Shown: piece by piece, positions 1 to 10,849 of the stretch | How positions within the stretch are numbered: the first letter of the stretch is position 1 | How the letters are laid out: every line of letters begins with the position of its first letter | Notes under the pieces: model-generated | Database searches by the model: none | What the model saw: the letters and a program-made list of their open reading frames with translations, nothing else | Told to the model about the DNA's origin: nothing | Position numbers and translations under genes: made by a program | Assembly: GCF_000150275.1 (NCBI RefSeq) | Contig: NW_002060958.1 | Location: forward strand, 566,272-630,271 | Direction of reading: 5' to 3' | From: Trichoplax adhaerens | Taxonomy: Eukaryota > Placozoa > Uniplacotomia > Trichoplacea > Trichoplacidae | Length of the DNA stretch: 64,000 nucleotides

Positions 1-540
1 CAGTATAGTATACAGTATGCAGTATACACTGTACACTGTACACTGTACAGCATCGCTCTTTCTTACTGTGCAGTGCCATCAGTATGAGTGTGGTAAGAAA
101 GAGCGATGCTGTATGTACATTGTACAGTGTACAGTGTACAGTGGATACTGCATAATATACTGTATCATTCTACTGTATTATAGCTTTACTGTATTTTTAA
201 AGAAAAATACAGTATTGCCCGAAAGTGACAAAATGTTATGAAACAGTATGTACAGTACAGTACAGTACAGTACATGTACATACTGTACTGTACACTGTAT
301 GCAGTATCCACTGTACTGTACAGCATCGCTCTCGCTACTGTGCAGTGCTGTACCGTAACGCACCGTAACGTACCGTACCGTAACGCACCGCACCGGACCG
401 CGCAAACAAGTCAAAATCGGAGAGTGATGACCATAGAGTGAAGACAGTAGTACCGTACTGTACAGTATACTCCACAGTAGATAGCACTGTACAGTACGGT
501 ACTGTACACTGTACAGTGAGTCAACGCCCGTAATCAATAG
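1..540. repeat. Low-complexity TACAGT/GTAC repeat block
   Basis: Nearly all of this stretch is built from overlapping words TACAGT, ACTGTAC and TGTACA, with a CCGTAACG/CGTACCG variant at about 345-400. Because the words are near-palindromic, both strands carry the same vocabulary. The unit gcagtat-cactgtac-agcatcgctct-tactgtgcagtgc occurs near 16-80, inverted near 93-154, and again at about 298-350. Open frames here are compositional artefacts. Confidence 0.85.
16..154. repeat. Large imperfect inverted repeat (hairpin)
   Basis: The left arm (16-66) and right arm (93-154) are reverse complements, apart from one substitution and an extra segment of about 10 bases in the right arm. The inner 21 bases (46-66 against 93-113) match perfectly. 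The loop is 67-92. The arms contain tandem ACTGTAC units ending in agcatcgctctttcttac. This could be a foldback element or an arrangement of inverted units of the surrounding repeat. Confidence 0.85.
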
Positions 541-672
541 CCCTGGCTACTTCAAAGGCTGCCATTGCTGTGGACGTGCGTGCATCTGCTGGTGTTTTTC
601 AACAAGAAACAAGAAGCAAATTGGCCATCCATTTTTCAATTTCCAAAGAGTTTATAAAAGCACCAATTCAAG
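541..672 (+). promoter_or_regulatory. Probable 5' region of the COX7A-like gene
   Basis: Composition changes sharply from the repeat to ordinary mixed sequence at about 541. A TATAAAAG motif lies at 653-660, but it is too close to the ATG at 673 to be a conventional TATA box for that codon; it would suit initiation at the in-frame ATG at 688. All three forward frames are open over most of 541-655, so an upstream coding exon cannot be excluded. Confidence 0.3.
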
Positions 673-738
673 ATGGGAATGCTAGATATGTGGGTTTATA
701 GGCCTAACAACACAGTCAAGTTCCAAAGGAAATTTCAG
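673..738 (+). CDS. COX7A: COX7A-like exon 1
   Basis: This exon has 22 codons ending in CAG just before the GT donor at 739-740. An in-frame TAA lies seven codons upstream of the ATG at 673, so translation starts here or the exon begins at a nearby acceptor such as the AG at 659-660. Confidence 0.65.
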
Positions 739-1990
739 GTAGGCAACTTGGATCCTATCGTTGGAGATCGAAGCGATACGTAATGTAAAGTAGTAGAGTA
801 GTTGAGGTTACAATCGTCACGGTAAAATGAGCCGCTGAAGAAACCATAGGTAAAATGTCAAGAATACTCTGATGGATTGCGATCATGGTTGCATTGACTC
901 TTGACTACCGACTACTTTGTATCAGTTGTTGTAATAATGTAAAGTTAAACTGTCAATGACTCTACGTAAAGATGCTACCAAAGCCTAAAATGCAGCGATC
1001 TACTTCACTCAGTGCAACACTAACCAACGACAGCTTGCATAGTAATCAATTCTTACTGGCTGTTTTGTAGCAGTGCTACAGGCAAGGATTGCAAAACACA
1101 AACTAGCTCTTGCTACATACTCTACTTTAACGGTGAAATATGGATAGTATGAAAGTACAGAGTGTACTACTAGTCCTCAGAAACTTGGCAAAGTGCAGAA
1201 AATGATCAAGGTGTTTACTCCCAATACCAATACACTGCCTTAATACTCTAATTACTTGCCAAACACGTCCAAATGCCACAAAATAGAGTGCAGTTTGAAC
1301 TCAATTTGACAGACACAACCGGTACCAGGATCGCCATTTTGAAATCCAACGCTGCTAACAGCGTAATCCATAAAGTCCCATTAATAGGATTGGATGATAA
1401 TTGCTCTTTTCTCTCATCTCCTATACAGTGTACAGCATACAGTAACTTACCCTTTAAAACAACTGCCATTTCTATAATTTGGTACATCATCTATCAGTAG
1501 TTTTATTATTGACATGGCAACTAAATGTAGAATCTGACAAATTTCCATTGAAAAACGGTCAGATCAAATAGCATCGCACTCGCTATAACTAAAAGCTTAC
1601 CTTTTTAAAATCTTTCGTTTCATAAATTGACTTACCAATTTGGTAATGCAATGATGAATGAAATTCTCTAATATTGTACAGTATACCTAATGTACTGCGA
1701 ATCACATAGGATACTGTAACAAGGCCGTGTCAAACCAAATTGCCACTCAGCATGTTCTCACTTATATCGTACCAGTTATATGTTATACACGCATATACTT
1801 TCGGTCATTCTATTTCATAAACTATTTCATGTTCTAGGCTGGCAATTCTCTAGTCTTCTTAAAACGGGGTGGCTTAGATCGGCTTATTTACCGTGGTGTG
1901 CTAACTTATGCGTTTGTTGGCATTGGGTATGCATTATATAGTATATCCCTTGTTGCACTTGGAAAGAAGAAAAAAGTAACCAGTCAGTAA
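673..1990 (+). CDS. COX7A: Cytochrome c oxidase subunit 7A-like protein (2 exons)
   Basis: This is a nuclear-encoded small subunit of mitochondrial complex IV, a single-span inner-membrane protein. Exon 1 (673-738, 22 codons) ends KFQRKFQ at a GTAGGC donor. Exon 2 (1838-1990) starts after TTCTAG and joins in phase 0, for 72 residues in all. The family pattern is clear: an FQ motif, then VFLKRGG, DRLIYRG and a hydrophobic helix GIGYALY, then a basic KKKK tail, matching FQ-x-P-V-x-LKGG-x-D-x-LLYR and YAIY in animal COX7A. Length fits the family (about 60 mature, 80 precursor). The start is uncertain: ATGs at 673, 679 and 688 are in frame, and an upstream presequence exon could exist. The 1.1 kb intron is large relative to the coding part. 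Confidence 0.8.
739..1837 (+). other. COX7A-like intron 1
   Basis: The intron has a GTAGGC donor and a TTCTAG acceptor. Inside, 1248-1500 is open on both strands (about 75-80 codons each), but neither translation resembles a family I know. A short match to the 5' repeat (gcatcgcactcgcta) lies at 1571-1585. Confidence 0.65.
1838..1990 (+). CDS. COX7A: COX7A-like exon 2
   Basis: This exon has 50 codons plus TAA. It carries the diagnostic LKRGG, LIYRG and YALY motifs, the transmembrane helix and the basic C-terminus. A phase 0 acceptor AG lies at 1836-1837. Confidence 0.8.
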   Translation, partial: AGNSLVFLKRGGLDRLIYRGVLTYAFVGIGYALYSISLVALGKKKKVTSQ

Positions 1991-2106
1991 CTTAACCTTT
2001 GGCTATCAATGAAGAAAAGAACACGGAGCGAGCAGTGAATAACTGAATAGATGTTGAAATAGCAGCACGTAAAGAACTCAAAGAGAAGTCTTGTCGCTAT
2101 ACAAAA

Positions 2107-2112
2107 AATAAA
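2107..2112 (+). promoter_or_regulatory. AATAAA polyadenylation signal
   Basis: AATAAA lies about 117 bases after the COX7A-like stop codon, a normal distance for a 3' UTR end. Confidence 0.5.
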
Positions 2113-4469
2113 GTAATTCCGATATCCTGTTGGATATGCTTGATAATTTAGGTATATTTTTAATTACATTGAAACACCGTCCGCACTTAGTGTAATGTTA
2201 ACATACTGCTTCGAGCTGCAAGTATGTTGTATGCAGATGCGAGAGAGTGAGCAAATTTCGTTACTTACCGTGAATTCTGTTGGCTAACAGCCAGCTGATA
2301 GTTCATATGTATTGGACTTAGTCGAAATTTTAAAAATTGAGCATTATAACACAATATGATCAGTATTCATTTGAAGTAATTCCATTTTATAATGATATGC
2401 CTTCTAACAAAACTGTACTTAAAACAGCTACCGTAACTATAGAAACCTTGCGATTTATGCCTTGGATTTGTGTACTACCTGCAAACTGGTTCTTAATCCC
2501 TTGTAGCTCTCGTGTTATTGCATACTTATTTAAGAAAATAAATGGAACTGTATTAATCAATGGTTGTACTATGTTGTGTGCTCGGAAAGTTGATTTCCTT
2601 TTAACTACCAAAGCAAAATATATTTTTCTTCGTTAATACTAGTAAATAAAACTTTTAAATACATCACAGGTAATACAGTACCGTGTGATCTTTGCTTCTG
2701 CCATAAATTGATAACTAGAAGACCCAAGTAGTCATAACTACGCAGTACAAGGAACTCAAGTTTACAGTTTAATTTCTATACTGTATAGCCAATTTCATTA
2801 ACTGACTGTAACAAATACTCCATCACACAGTATTGAATATTTCAAAATAATGTTATAATTCAGTAAAGACTAAAACTTCAATTCGCCTTCATCCACAACA
2901 TTGGATAACATAAAAATATCGTAAGTTTTACAAGATTTGAATATTATTTCGAGCATGGTTCAACTTCCAGATTGATTGAGCAAACTGAATGAAGTATCAG
3001 CTGAATAATGGATTTACTTTCATAACTTAAAAATGTATGCTTGGTAAAAATTAGATGCACTTATTCTGACAAAAATATCAGTCATTCGGAATTCATGGGA
3101 GTGCGGGTAGTAGGATTGGTAAATTTAAATGGAGTGAATATTGTATACTAGTGCAAAGGATATAATTTTAGCTTTACTCTCATACTGAGCTTGGCTTATG
3201 TCTCAAACAAAGGGAAATAATATGTAAGGAAAGCTAATAAGGGTCTAGCTATTGCTATTTGTAGTTGTTTGATTCAAAATTTCATAGTGATTTCCTCCAA
3301 AGCATTAAGGCAATCTTTGTTGAACAGAAAACGTTATACGAACCCTGCTGTACGATTATAATCCAAAAAAATACATGCCAATGCGTTTTTAACTAATGCT
3401 TTTCAACATCTGATTATATTCGAAGTGTTTGTTGGCAAGTATTACGAATCGGCATAGCAATATTATGTAAAACTGACGCCATAACCTGAGATTCGACAAC
3501 TACATCATTAAAGATGATGATATTTCATAATAAAATCAATCAAGTCACTCGTTGTATCCCATCAATCCTCTTCTTTCATTTTCTATTACAATCATGTTGA
3601 TATTAACTAGTTAATTAATAAAGAACGAAAAATTTAATAATCTGGTGTTATTAAGTACGGTAATATCCATCCAAACGTTTACTATTTAGCCACCTAATGC
3701 ATTGTACATCAGTGCCATATAAATTGGTATAAACGGTTACAAAAATGGTGCTGCTACTTGGTTAAATAGAATGAAGATTAATATGTTATTACAAAGGCGG
3801 TAAAATAACGTTCTTCTTCCAAATACTGCATAATCAGGATTTCAATCGTTGATTAAAATAATGATCAGAAACATGTAAGAAAACAACAGTAAAATAATAA
3901 TTTTCGTAAATGGCAGAGGTCTTACTATGCCTATGCTTGCCAACAGAAAATTAGCACTTTAGTGCAGGTCAATTCGGAGAATGTGGTTCACGCGCCTTAT
4001 AACTTGCCTTAACTAATTTATCAACATTAATGATGCTGATTCGGCTAGATTATATGAAGATAAAAGTTCTTATTGTATTTAAAAAACCCAATACATGAAA
4101 ACATTTAATAATTAGGCTAACATTAACTTCAACACAATCCTGATTACAATCTTACGGCCTATTAATTGCAATATTTACCGTAGTTTTGTAGATTTTATCA
4201 GTGCATAACGTAGGTTAGTCGTAACCTTTGATAATTAAAATAAACTAAGCAAGTGCAAATAAAAGTGTTACTGCTGAGGTATTTGATCTTATTTATCTCT
4301 TAGTGGCGAGGATTATATTATCACAATAATACGTGATATAAGCAATTACAATACAATTATAATAAGTCGGTTATATTCCTATCACAACGTTCTAAATTGA
4401 TCTATTAGCTCATAGTTATCATTGCTAATGGATATCATGTATCCATTTTATCATTAAACCACATTAATT
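2113..4469. other. Intergenic, no recognised gene
   Basis: This is AT-rich spacer between two convergent genes. On the minus strand, 2611-2387 is open for about 74 codons with a GTAGTA donor-like site inside. A short minus-strand reading MNYQLAVSQQNSR (about 2305-2268) ends at a good GTAAGT donor. These could be exons of an unrecognised minus-strand gene, but they match no family I can name. Confidence 0.4.
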
Positions 4470-5299
4470 TCACACGTACAATTCCTTTTTCCCATTAATC
4501 GTATCTACTTCAGGGCCAATTGCTTTGAATTCGACAGTAGCTTGATGTTCAGCTGCTTTAGCTTCTTCAGTAGTGTATTTACCAGCATCTTGCTTTGATT
4601 TACGTACGTATAAGGCAATGATGATTCCAAGAACAATAAGTAAGAAAATTATAATTCCAACAATACCTCCTGGCGTAACGTTAGCTTGAGCTCCGACAGA
4701 TGGTAACGTAGCTAGGATTCTAGTTGGTGAGAGACTACGAATACTGGGTGTAGGAGTACCAGTCCAATAACTAATACTACTAGTACAAACTCCTGAAATT
4801 GGATCACGACCTTGCGAGTTGCGAATAAATGTCACTGAATTGTTTCTGGGTATACTGAAGGCCAAATTCATAATTCGGATTCCAACGAAAGAAATATCAT
4901 TAATACACATCGATACTGAATTATCGTTATTAGAGCTTCCTAATACGACGATGGGCAAATTGAGAACTGATAAACCAACATTGCTGCGCACAAGGCTGGT
5001 AACTCCATCGATGCTGATAGTATCATCAGTTGGGCTGATTATTACTTTATGCAATTTGGTATCACTTAGAATGCCTCGTAGCGTAACACGCATATTACCA
5101 ACGGATACGTATCCTTCACCATTCACTAGTCCAAATTCCATCTGTTGTCCACTTCTTGTTTGAACATGAAATATTCTACAGTTCGATGAATTAGTAACAA
5201 AAGTAAAACTGATATCCTCACGTCCATTTGGGAGACGCGGCAAAATGTTCGAAGCTTTGTATTCAATTACATTGTTACCAGAGAAATGAGCTCCCTTTG
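4470..5299 (-). CDS. CNTNAP: Caspr-like last exon: LamG4, membrane helix, 4.1/PDZ tail
   Basis: This exon encodes LamG4 (SGNNVIEYKA to SGVC), a short proline/serine/threonine stalk, and a helix of about 22 residues rich in Ile, Leu and Gly flanked by RKSK. The cytoplasmic tail contains KYTTEEAKAAEH and TINGKKELYV, which parallel the Caspr2 YHTNEAKGAES and IDESKKEWLI segments. The stop ends at 4470. Confidence 0.9.
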
Positions 5300-8200
5300 C
5301 TGATCAAATAGAAAAATCAAACAATCACACAATTGCCATTTAGACCGTAATAGTATTATATAAATAATTATCCAACATGTATTATACATGGGTACTATTC
5401 TAACGTCTATCAAGCTTCAGTATTATACAATCTACGAATTGCAGTCTGCAACAAATTTCTTAAGGTAGAATCAGTATCGTTATAATAATAAACATACGTG
5501 CTTCACATCTTTCTCCAGTCCAATCAGTATTAGTGCAATCACATCGGAAGCTACTGTAGTTTCCAGTACATGGTGTATTGTGCTGACAAGGTAGAAAGAA
5601 GCAGGCCTTTCCACATCCATTCTTTACCCCTTGGAAAGCAGCAGCAAATGAATCAAGATGTTGCAAGCTTTCGCTAATATACAAACTACCGATACATCCA
5701 ATAAAGCCATTCGACGGCCTGGTCATGAGTAAACAAAAAGCAAACGCGAAAACATTACATATACATTTAGTAGCACTTCTTATAAGATAATACGAATAAA
5801 TAAGTACAACATTGCACAAGAAATTTAAAGGGTGTCACATTTGAACCAATTCACAATTTTCATTTACCTCTGTGGGTTATAACCAACGAACAATGGACCA
5901 TCAATATCAAGTCTTGCTACCTGATGTGATTGTTGAAAAGTACGAAATACTTCTGGCAGGCTATCTACTCTTAAACTGACTCGACTCGGAGAAAAAAATA
6001 GCCGAACCCTATGCCATTGATCATCGTTGTAGCGAGTATTAGCGGCACTATTGACAGTTAAGGTAGCATTATCGATACCTTGTCCTAAATTATACTGCAT
6101 CTGTACAGCAGACGACTGTACGGACAATTCGAAGAAATCTCCAGTTCTACCGACATTTTTTAACAATGTACCATTAGCCACAGTTGATTTAAAGGCTATG
6201 TCTATTACGCCTTTAAACGAATTCTGCCAGTCTGGTAACTCTATCCTTGATGCTCTTGTTGTAAACGTGATGATATGGTTAGGAGCAGCTGTAGAAATGG
6301 TTCAAGGTTAACAGATATTAGTATAATATTGCGTACTTACTAATAACAACTTGTTAAGAGCTTTCTAAAAAGCTTATTGCATTATTAAGACATTTGTTTA
6401 ATGTAGTCCTTTTCATACCGTTTCCTCTGCAAATCAGTTTACCAACACTATATATACCAATCCTGCTACTGTTCAGCGATTCGAAGCCAAATCTCACTTG
6501 TTTAACTGGAAGGTATCTCTTATCGTTTAAAGAACCACTGTCTGTCAGCACGGTATTACCAAAATTACCATCACAGTTACACATTTTGGTTCTATTAGCA
6601 CAACTTCCGGTAACACCACAAGCACATTTACGTGAATCAGCGGGTGCTCCACCCCAGCTAACCATTTTCATGTTATTTCTTGATACCCACCATCCATATG
6701 GCGTATTCGGGGTGTTTAGAAGAACAGACTTTTGACAACGATACACGATATTTTGGGAACAGCTTTCAGAAATATCAGCTAGCGCTGCTGCTTGTTTGAT
6801 GGAAACATTTCCAAATTGCTGGCCTGTTCCTTCCTTATATATTAAATTATAAGAGTATCTTCCAGGACCAACGCTCTGACGTGAGGAAGGTAACACTGTC
6901 AGAGTTTCTCGATCATGAGCTATTTCAGTGACAGTCTGTTGTGTGTCAGAACATCGAGTTCGAAATGGTGCTATAGAGCCTAACGGACCATCAGGATCGA
7001 TAGTATAAACTCCAGTTGTAGCAGAGGGATTGAACGTGAATATTTCTTGACAATTTCTGCGATATTTATCTATATTGGTAAATTGATCAATTGCATTACC
7101 GTTGTCATAGTTTTTAAATTAATCATTACAGTGTAAAGCAAGAGTTTATCGTTATTGTGCTAATTACAAAATACGTCGACTCGTTAATTTACATGGGATG
7201 GAGTCAATATTACACTATTTATAATCTTAACTTACACAACTGACAATAGGTTCCTTCATAATTACTGTTTGAGCCACAAATACAAGCGAATGAGCCAGGA
7301 TTGCTAACACAAGTAGCGTTGTTGTAGCATGGGAAAAATGGTTGACAAAAGTTTTGAATGGAGCAACTGTTATAAATTATATTGTTACGAGCAAAGCTAG
7401 TATCCAATACACTTCTTGAGATTCCATTAACCTTTAGATCTCGTATACATCCAATAAAGCCTTGAGCGTTTTGCGATCCAATTGTAATCTGAGGAGACTG
7501 TTGGGTTGTTAAAGTTCGCTCAAAGGCAACGGAGCCAAAATCGTTATCAATGTATACACGAAAGCTTGTCGATGAGCTTATCATTCGAAATTGATGCCAT
7601 GACCCATCATTAAGTCTTGGCTGAAAGACATGTGTATCCGTTGTACCCACTTGCAACATTGTTGCAATTCCAGATGTCAGACTAATCACAGCACTGTAAG
7701 TTGCCTGAATGTAGACTAACTCGCGGCTACGGCCACTGTCTGTTGTACGAAACCAAAAATCAAACAAGTAATCGAACAAGCCGCTTGGTGATATATTAAT
7801 GATAAGTCTTGAAGATTGCGATTGCAGATGGGATGCAATATAAGGCGCAGTTGTGACACATCCTTGATTGACACCTGCAGATACACCATAAGGAAACTGT
7901 CCAAATAAATTTTGCAAGACAGTAATTCCGTTAAACACCAAATCACGTAAACAACCGCTAAAGTTGCGAGAGCTCGAGATGGTGTCAACGGTATCGTTCG
8001 TTCTTGGAAAACCACCAACATAAATCATATCATCGATTGTAATTTCATCTACACCACTTAGACCAGATCTTCTATCATGAGCTGAATTGACATTGTCAAC
8101 AGTTAAGATTCCAAAGTGTTTATTCCGTGAAAAACTTACCTGATGCCATACGTTATCCGAAATTTTCACTCCATTGTTGATAACGTATTCTGATGTCGTC

Positions 8201-8408
8201 ATATGCCTAAATTGAATTCTCAATCTCAAGTATCCTGACTTCAATTCAAGTATCAAATAGTTATCAGTTCCATTAGCCATTAAAATAATGCCATCGGTAG
8301 AAAAAGTCCTAACACCAAACGAAATATCGTTCTTTTCAGATGTAATTACGCGATTCTCAGATGCATCATAATATCCGTAACCGAATCCATTGAAGGTAAT
8401 AAGAGATT
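4470..8408 (-). CDS. CNTNAP: Caspr/neurexin-IV-like adhesion receptor (5 exons, 5' incomplete)
   Basis: This is a type I membrane receptor of the contactin-associated protein (Caspr) family, which links cell adhesion to the protein 4.1 cytoskeleton and PDZ scaffolds. Exons: 8408-7236, 7069-6419, 6288-5868, 5718-5498, 5299-4470; all junctions are GT-AG and keep frame (phases 1,1,2,1), giving 1098 residues. Counted from the first codon, the order is LamG1 (about 1-185), LamG2 (186-345), EGF1 (350-390), fibrinogen-like (392-605), LamG3 (608-775), EGF2 (785-820), LamG4 (822-1010), helix (1033-1054) and a 44-residue tail. That order is exactly Caspr's and is unlike neurexin. The tail carries KYTTEEAKAAEH, resembling the 4.1-binding juxtamembrane motif of Caspr2, and ends ELYV, a class II PDZ ligand. 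The signal peptide and discoidin domain are missing from the exons I can define. Confidence 0.9.
5498..5718 (-). CDS. CNTNAP: Caspr-like exon: end of LamG3 plus EGF2
   Basis: NGFIGCIGSLYI completes LamG3. An EGF module (CFFLPCQHNTPC to TGERC) follows. It enters in phase 2 after GACCAG and leaves in phase 1 at GTATGT. Confidence 0.87.
5868..6288 (-). CDS. CNTNAP: Caspr-like exon: LamG3
   Basis: This exon codes most of the third laminin G domain, with the QWHRVRLFF core strand and LFVGYNP before the splice site. It enters in phase 1 after TTCTACAG and leaves in phase 2 at GTAAAT. The domain is completed in the next exon. Confidence 0.88.
6419..7069 (-). CDS. CNTNAP: Caspr-like exon: fibrinogen-like domain
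   Basis: The exon opens with NCQEIF and GVYTIDPDGP, the usual start of a fibrinogen-related domain. It continues to WWVSRNN and the cysteine-rich CACGVTGSC and MCNCDGNFG, a combination specific to Caspr proteins. YLPVKQVRFG and LICRGNG close it. It is phase 1 at both ends; the donor is GTATGA. Confidence 0.9.
7236..8408 (-). CDS. CNTNAP: Caspr-like exon: LamG1, LamG2, EGF1
   Basis: This 1173-base exon encodes two laminin G domains, each ending in the FSGC-LRDL or FIGC-IRDL motif with a later closing cysteine. A six-cysteine EGF module (CQPFFPC to GTYC) follows. It enters and leaves in phase 1. The donor is GTAAGT at 7235-7230. The preceding AG is at 8410-8409. The open frame extends to a TAA at 8445-8443 with no ATG in between. 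Confidence 0.88.
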
Positions 8409-8440
8409 CTATTATCAATAATATTAAAAAGGTGTACAAT

Positions 8441-10600
8441 ATTTAACATAGGTGAAGTAGTTCAAATACATATGAAAGATACTATAAAGCAATGACAATT
8501 AAGAATGTGTACGTAAATAGGTATTCTGTAGATTAAACGAAAATACTTTTGTACAGCAACTGTCAGATCTATTTGATACAACTCAGGCAGAAGGAGCAAC
8601 CGTAGGCTTTCTACGATTGAATCTTTATTGCTCCGGTTATTTACTATTTTTATCCCTTAGAATGATGCCAACTGAAATCAGTACGATAGCGTAGTTAGTT
8701 ACATTAATTGATAAACTAACCGCTTTACACTGTATTCTTTCTTTGCTTTCTGATTCTTAAAAGACCTCGAATGTGATACAGCACAATTTGTTATATACAG
8801 TAAGCTGGCAGCGATTACATGTACTGAAGGCCTGTGCTTTCATCCCTGATACTCATAAATTTGATCACATAGGAGACTAATACGTAACTTTTCTCTGCAC
8901 TATAGCATTATAACTGTTTCCGCATTGTCTCATTCTTAAAGGCAATTAATATATTATTGCATAAAAAAGTGAGATTATTTCCATTACTGCAAACTGATCA
9001 TGAACAAGAAACAACAGCGTTGCATACTGAAACTTTTAAAAGATCACGAAATTTATAATTCACCATAAACCGCTGATGTAACACTATCTCCTGTCCTTTC
9101 AAATTTTCAAAAATTTAACCAATAATTATTTTATCTTTTCATGCAAATTCCAAAAGAAACTACCCAATGCCACGAGATTCAGTATATTCAATAAACGGTT
9201 AAATAATAAGCTATACGCCATAATTTTATAAACCGCGGAATTGCTAGCAACGCCTTTTCTGCAAGTGGTTTAAAGGTTATATATTTTGCTATCTACTAAT
9301 ATGCCAAATACAAAATCATGATTTCTTTTGAGACGTTAATATGAATAATCAAGGGTTATCCCGGATAAAATGAGGTTATCTATTGGACAAGTAATGCAAC
9401 TAAATTTTAACAGTTAAATTACGGAAGAGAGAGGAAAACTTTGATTTTTTTATGTAGAATTTGATTTATGAGCATAGATTAGCTATAACGTGTATAATTG
9501 GATTAAGAGTTCGAAATGTCAATCAATATGTAATTACATTAAGATACTGCATGTCTGCTTATAAGTTAAGGCTAGACAATAAAATGATTCTTATACTGAT
9601 CAAACTTGACGTGTGGTTAAGTTTATGGGATATTAATTTAGATAAAATGAATTTGAATTAAACAAATTAAGGATAAGGCTACCGTACTTTCATTGTTATA
9701 ATTTCAAAAAAGACAATAAAGTAATATCATTAACTAAAGGCGATTACTGTCAGTCTCAGTGCTCATGAAATAATATAGTAGCTTCTTTTAATCGATATGA
9801 TACATATAGAAATTACCAATAGGCACGTTAGTGTTGAAACTATTTTAACATTTGCCTTTTAGTGATGCCATATAACTCCATCTATTTAATTATTTCACCA
9901 GTAAGCAAAATTTATTCAATTTTTAACAACTTGAAGATAAATATATTGTTACGATGCTAATTCTACGAATAGTGGTATTTACTATGACTATACTTTATCT
10001 ACATTGTGTTTATGATAGTCGTAGACTTTCGTATAGGCTAAGTTTCGATCTCGATAAAAAACGCGTTACATGTAATGATTAAATTATAATTGGAGTGTAA
10101 TACAATAATACTGAATTTCAAGTATTTACTCAAGCGAAACTTGATTTAGTTAAAATTAATCGATGTGAATAAAATTTCTGTGGTTAGGATAGAATTTTCA
10201 CGGACGCATTTACTATTTATTGAAACAACGAATTTTGTATATCACAACGGTAAAATTTTGCAACGTAGTCAAATTTGGCATGTCGTTACCAAAAATTTAT
10301 GTTTCAGTTAAGCAGGCGCATTTACATCGAAACTACCCCAGTGAAGAAAATGAATTCAAGCTCCTACAATGAAAGTTTTTAACGTATGAGGGAAACTTCT
10401 GTCAGTCTAATTGAATAAATGAAATACTACTTCTGTCAAAGTACCATTCATAGAACGTTTCATCAAGATCAGATAAGTGTAAACCGCTATTTTTAATTTA
10501 AGGCCTATCCCAATTTTAAATTACCAGACATCCTTTTATAGTATTTGTTATGTAATATTCGAAGCCAGTAAAACTAAATTATCCTTAGAAAGTTATCTAA
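8441..10600. other. AT-rich stretch upstream of the Caspr-like gene
   Basis: I see no discoidin-domain exon, which would be expected upstream on the minus strand. An open minus-strand reading of about 50 codons covers about 8650-8480 but has no recognisable domain. The plus-strand open frame at 9461-9661 is AT-driven and unconvincing. Confidence 0.4.
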
Positions 10601-10618
10601 CTGGTTTCTAATGTATTA

Positions 10619-10849
10619 CTACCAATCAGGAGTGAACAAAAACTTGACAATGAACCTGGCTGGAGACCATATGAATTTGTCGTCTTGGCGTAAACATGCA
10701 TCAGAATTTCGCTTGTTGAGTCTATTTACTGATTCATATCTATTGTTTGTAATTAGTAGGAGCCCGTCTCGACTTTCTAAGATTACCCATACTTGAATAT
10801 CGTAATCAATTAAGACATTATTAGGCCGCAGTCCTACAGGACTTACTTC
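10619..10849 (-). CDS. Possible terminal exon of an unidentified protein
   Basis: This stretch of 76 open codons after an AATAG acceptor-like site contains DIQVWVILESRDGLLLI and ends in TAG. It is less AT-rich than its surroundings. The GAAGTAAGT at its start could instead be a splice donor, so the exon direction and limits are uncertain. I find no family match by eye. Confidence 0.22.
   Translation of the reverse strand, partial: EVSPVGLRPNNVLIDYDIQVWVILESRDGLLLITNNRYESVNRLNKRNSDACLRQDDKFIWSPARFIVKFLFTPDW

Noticed and set aside
17-537. Three open frames of 67-119 codons on both strands
   Set aside because: They are translations of the TACAGT/GTAC repeat; low-complexity, tyrosine/cysteine-rich artefacts.
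4819-6735. Plus-strand open frames of 86-114 codons (4819-5163, 6051-6311, 6394-6735)
   Set aside because: Antisense shadows of the Caspr-like exons.
8480-8650. Minus-strand open stretch upstream of LamG1 as the missing discoidin exon
   Set aside because: The translation has none of the cysteine, tryptophan or loop motifs of F5/8 type C domains.
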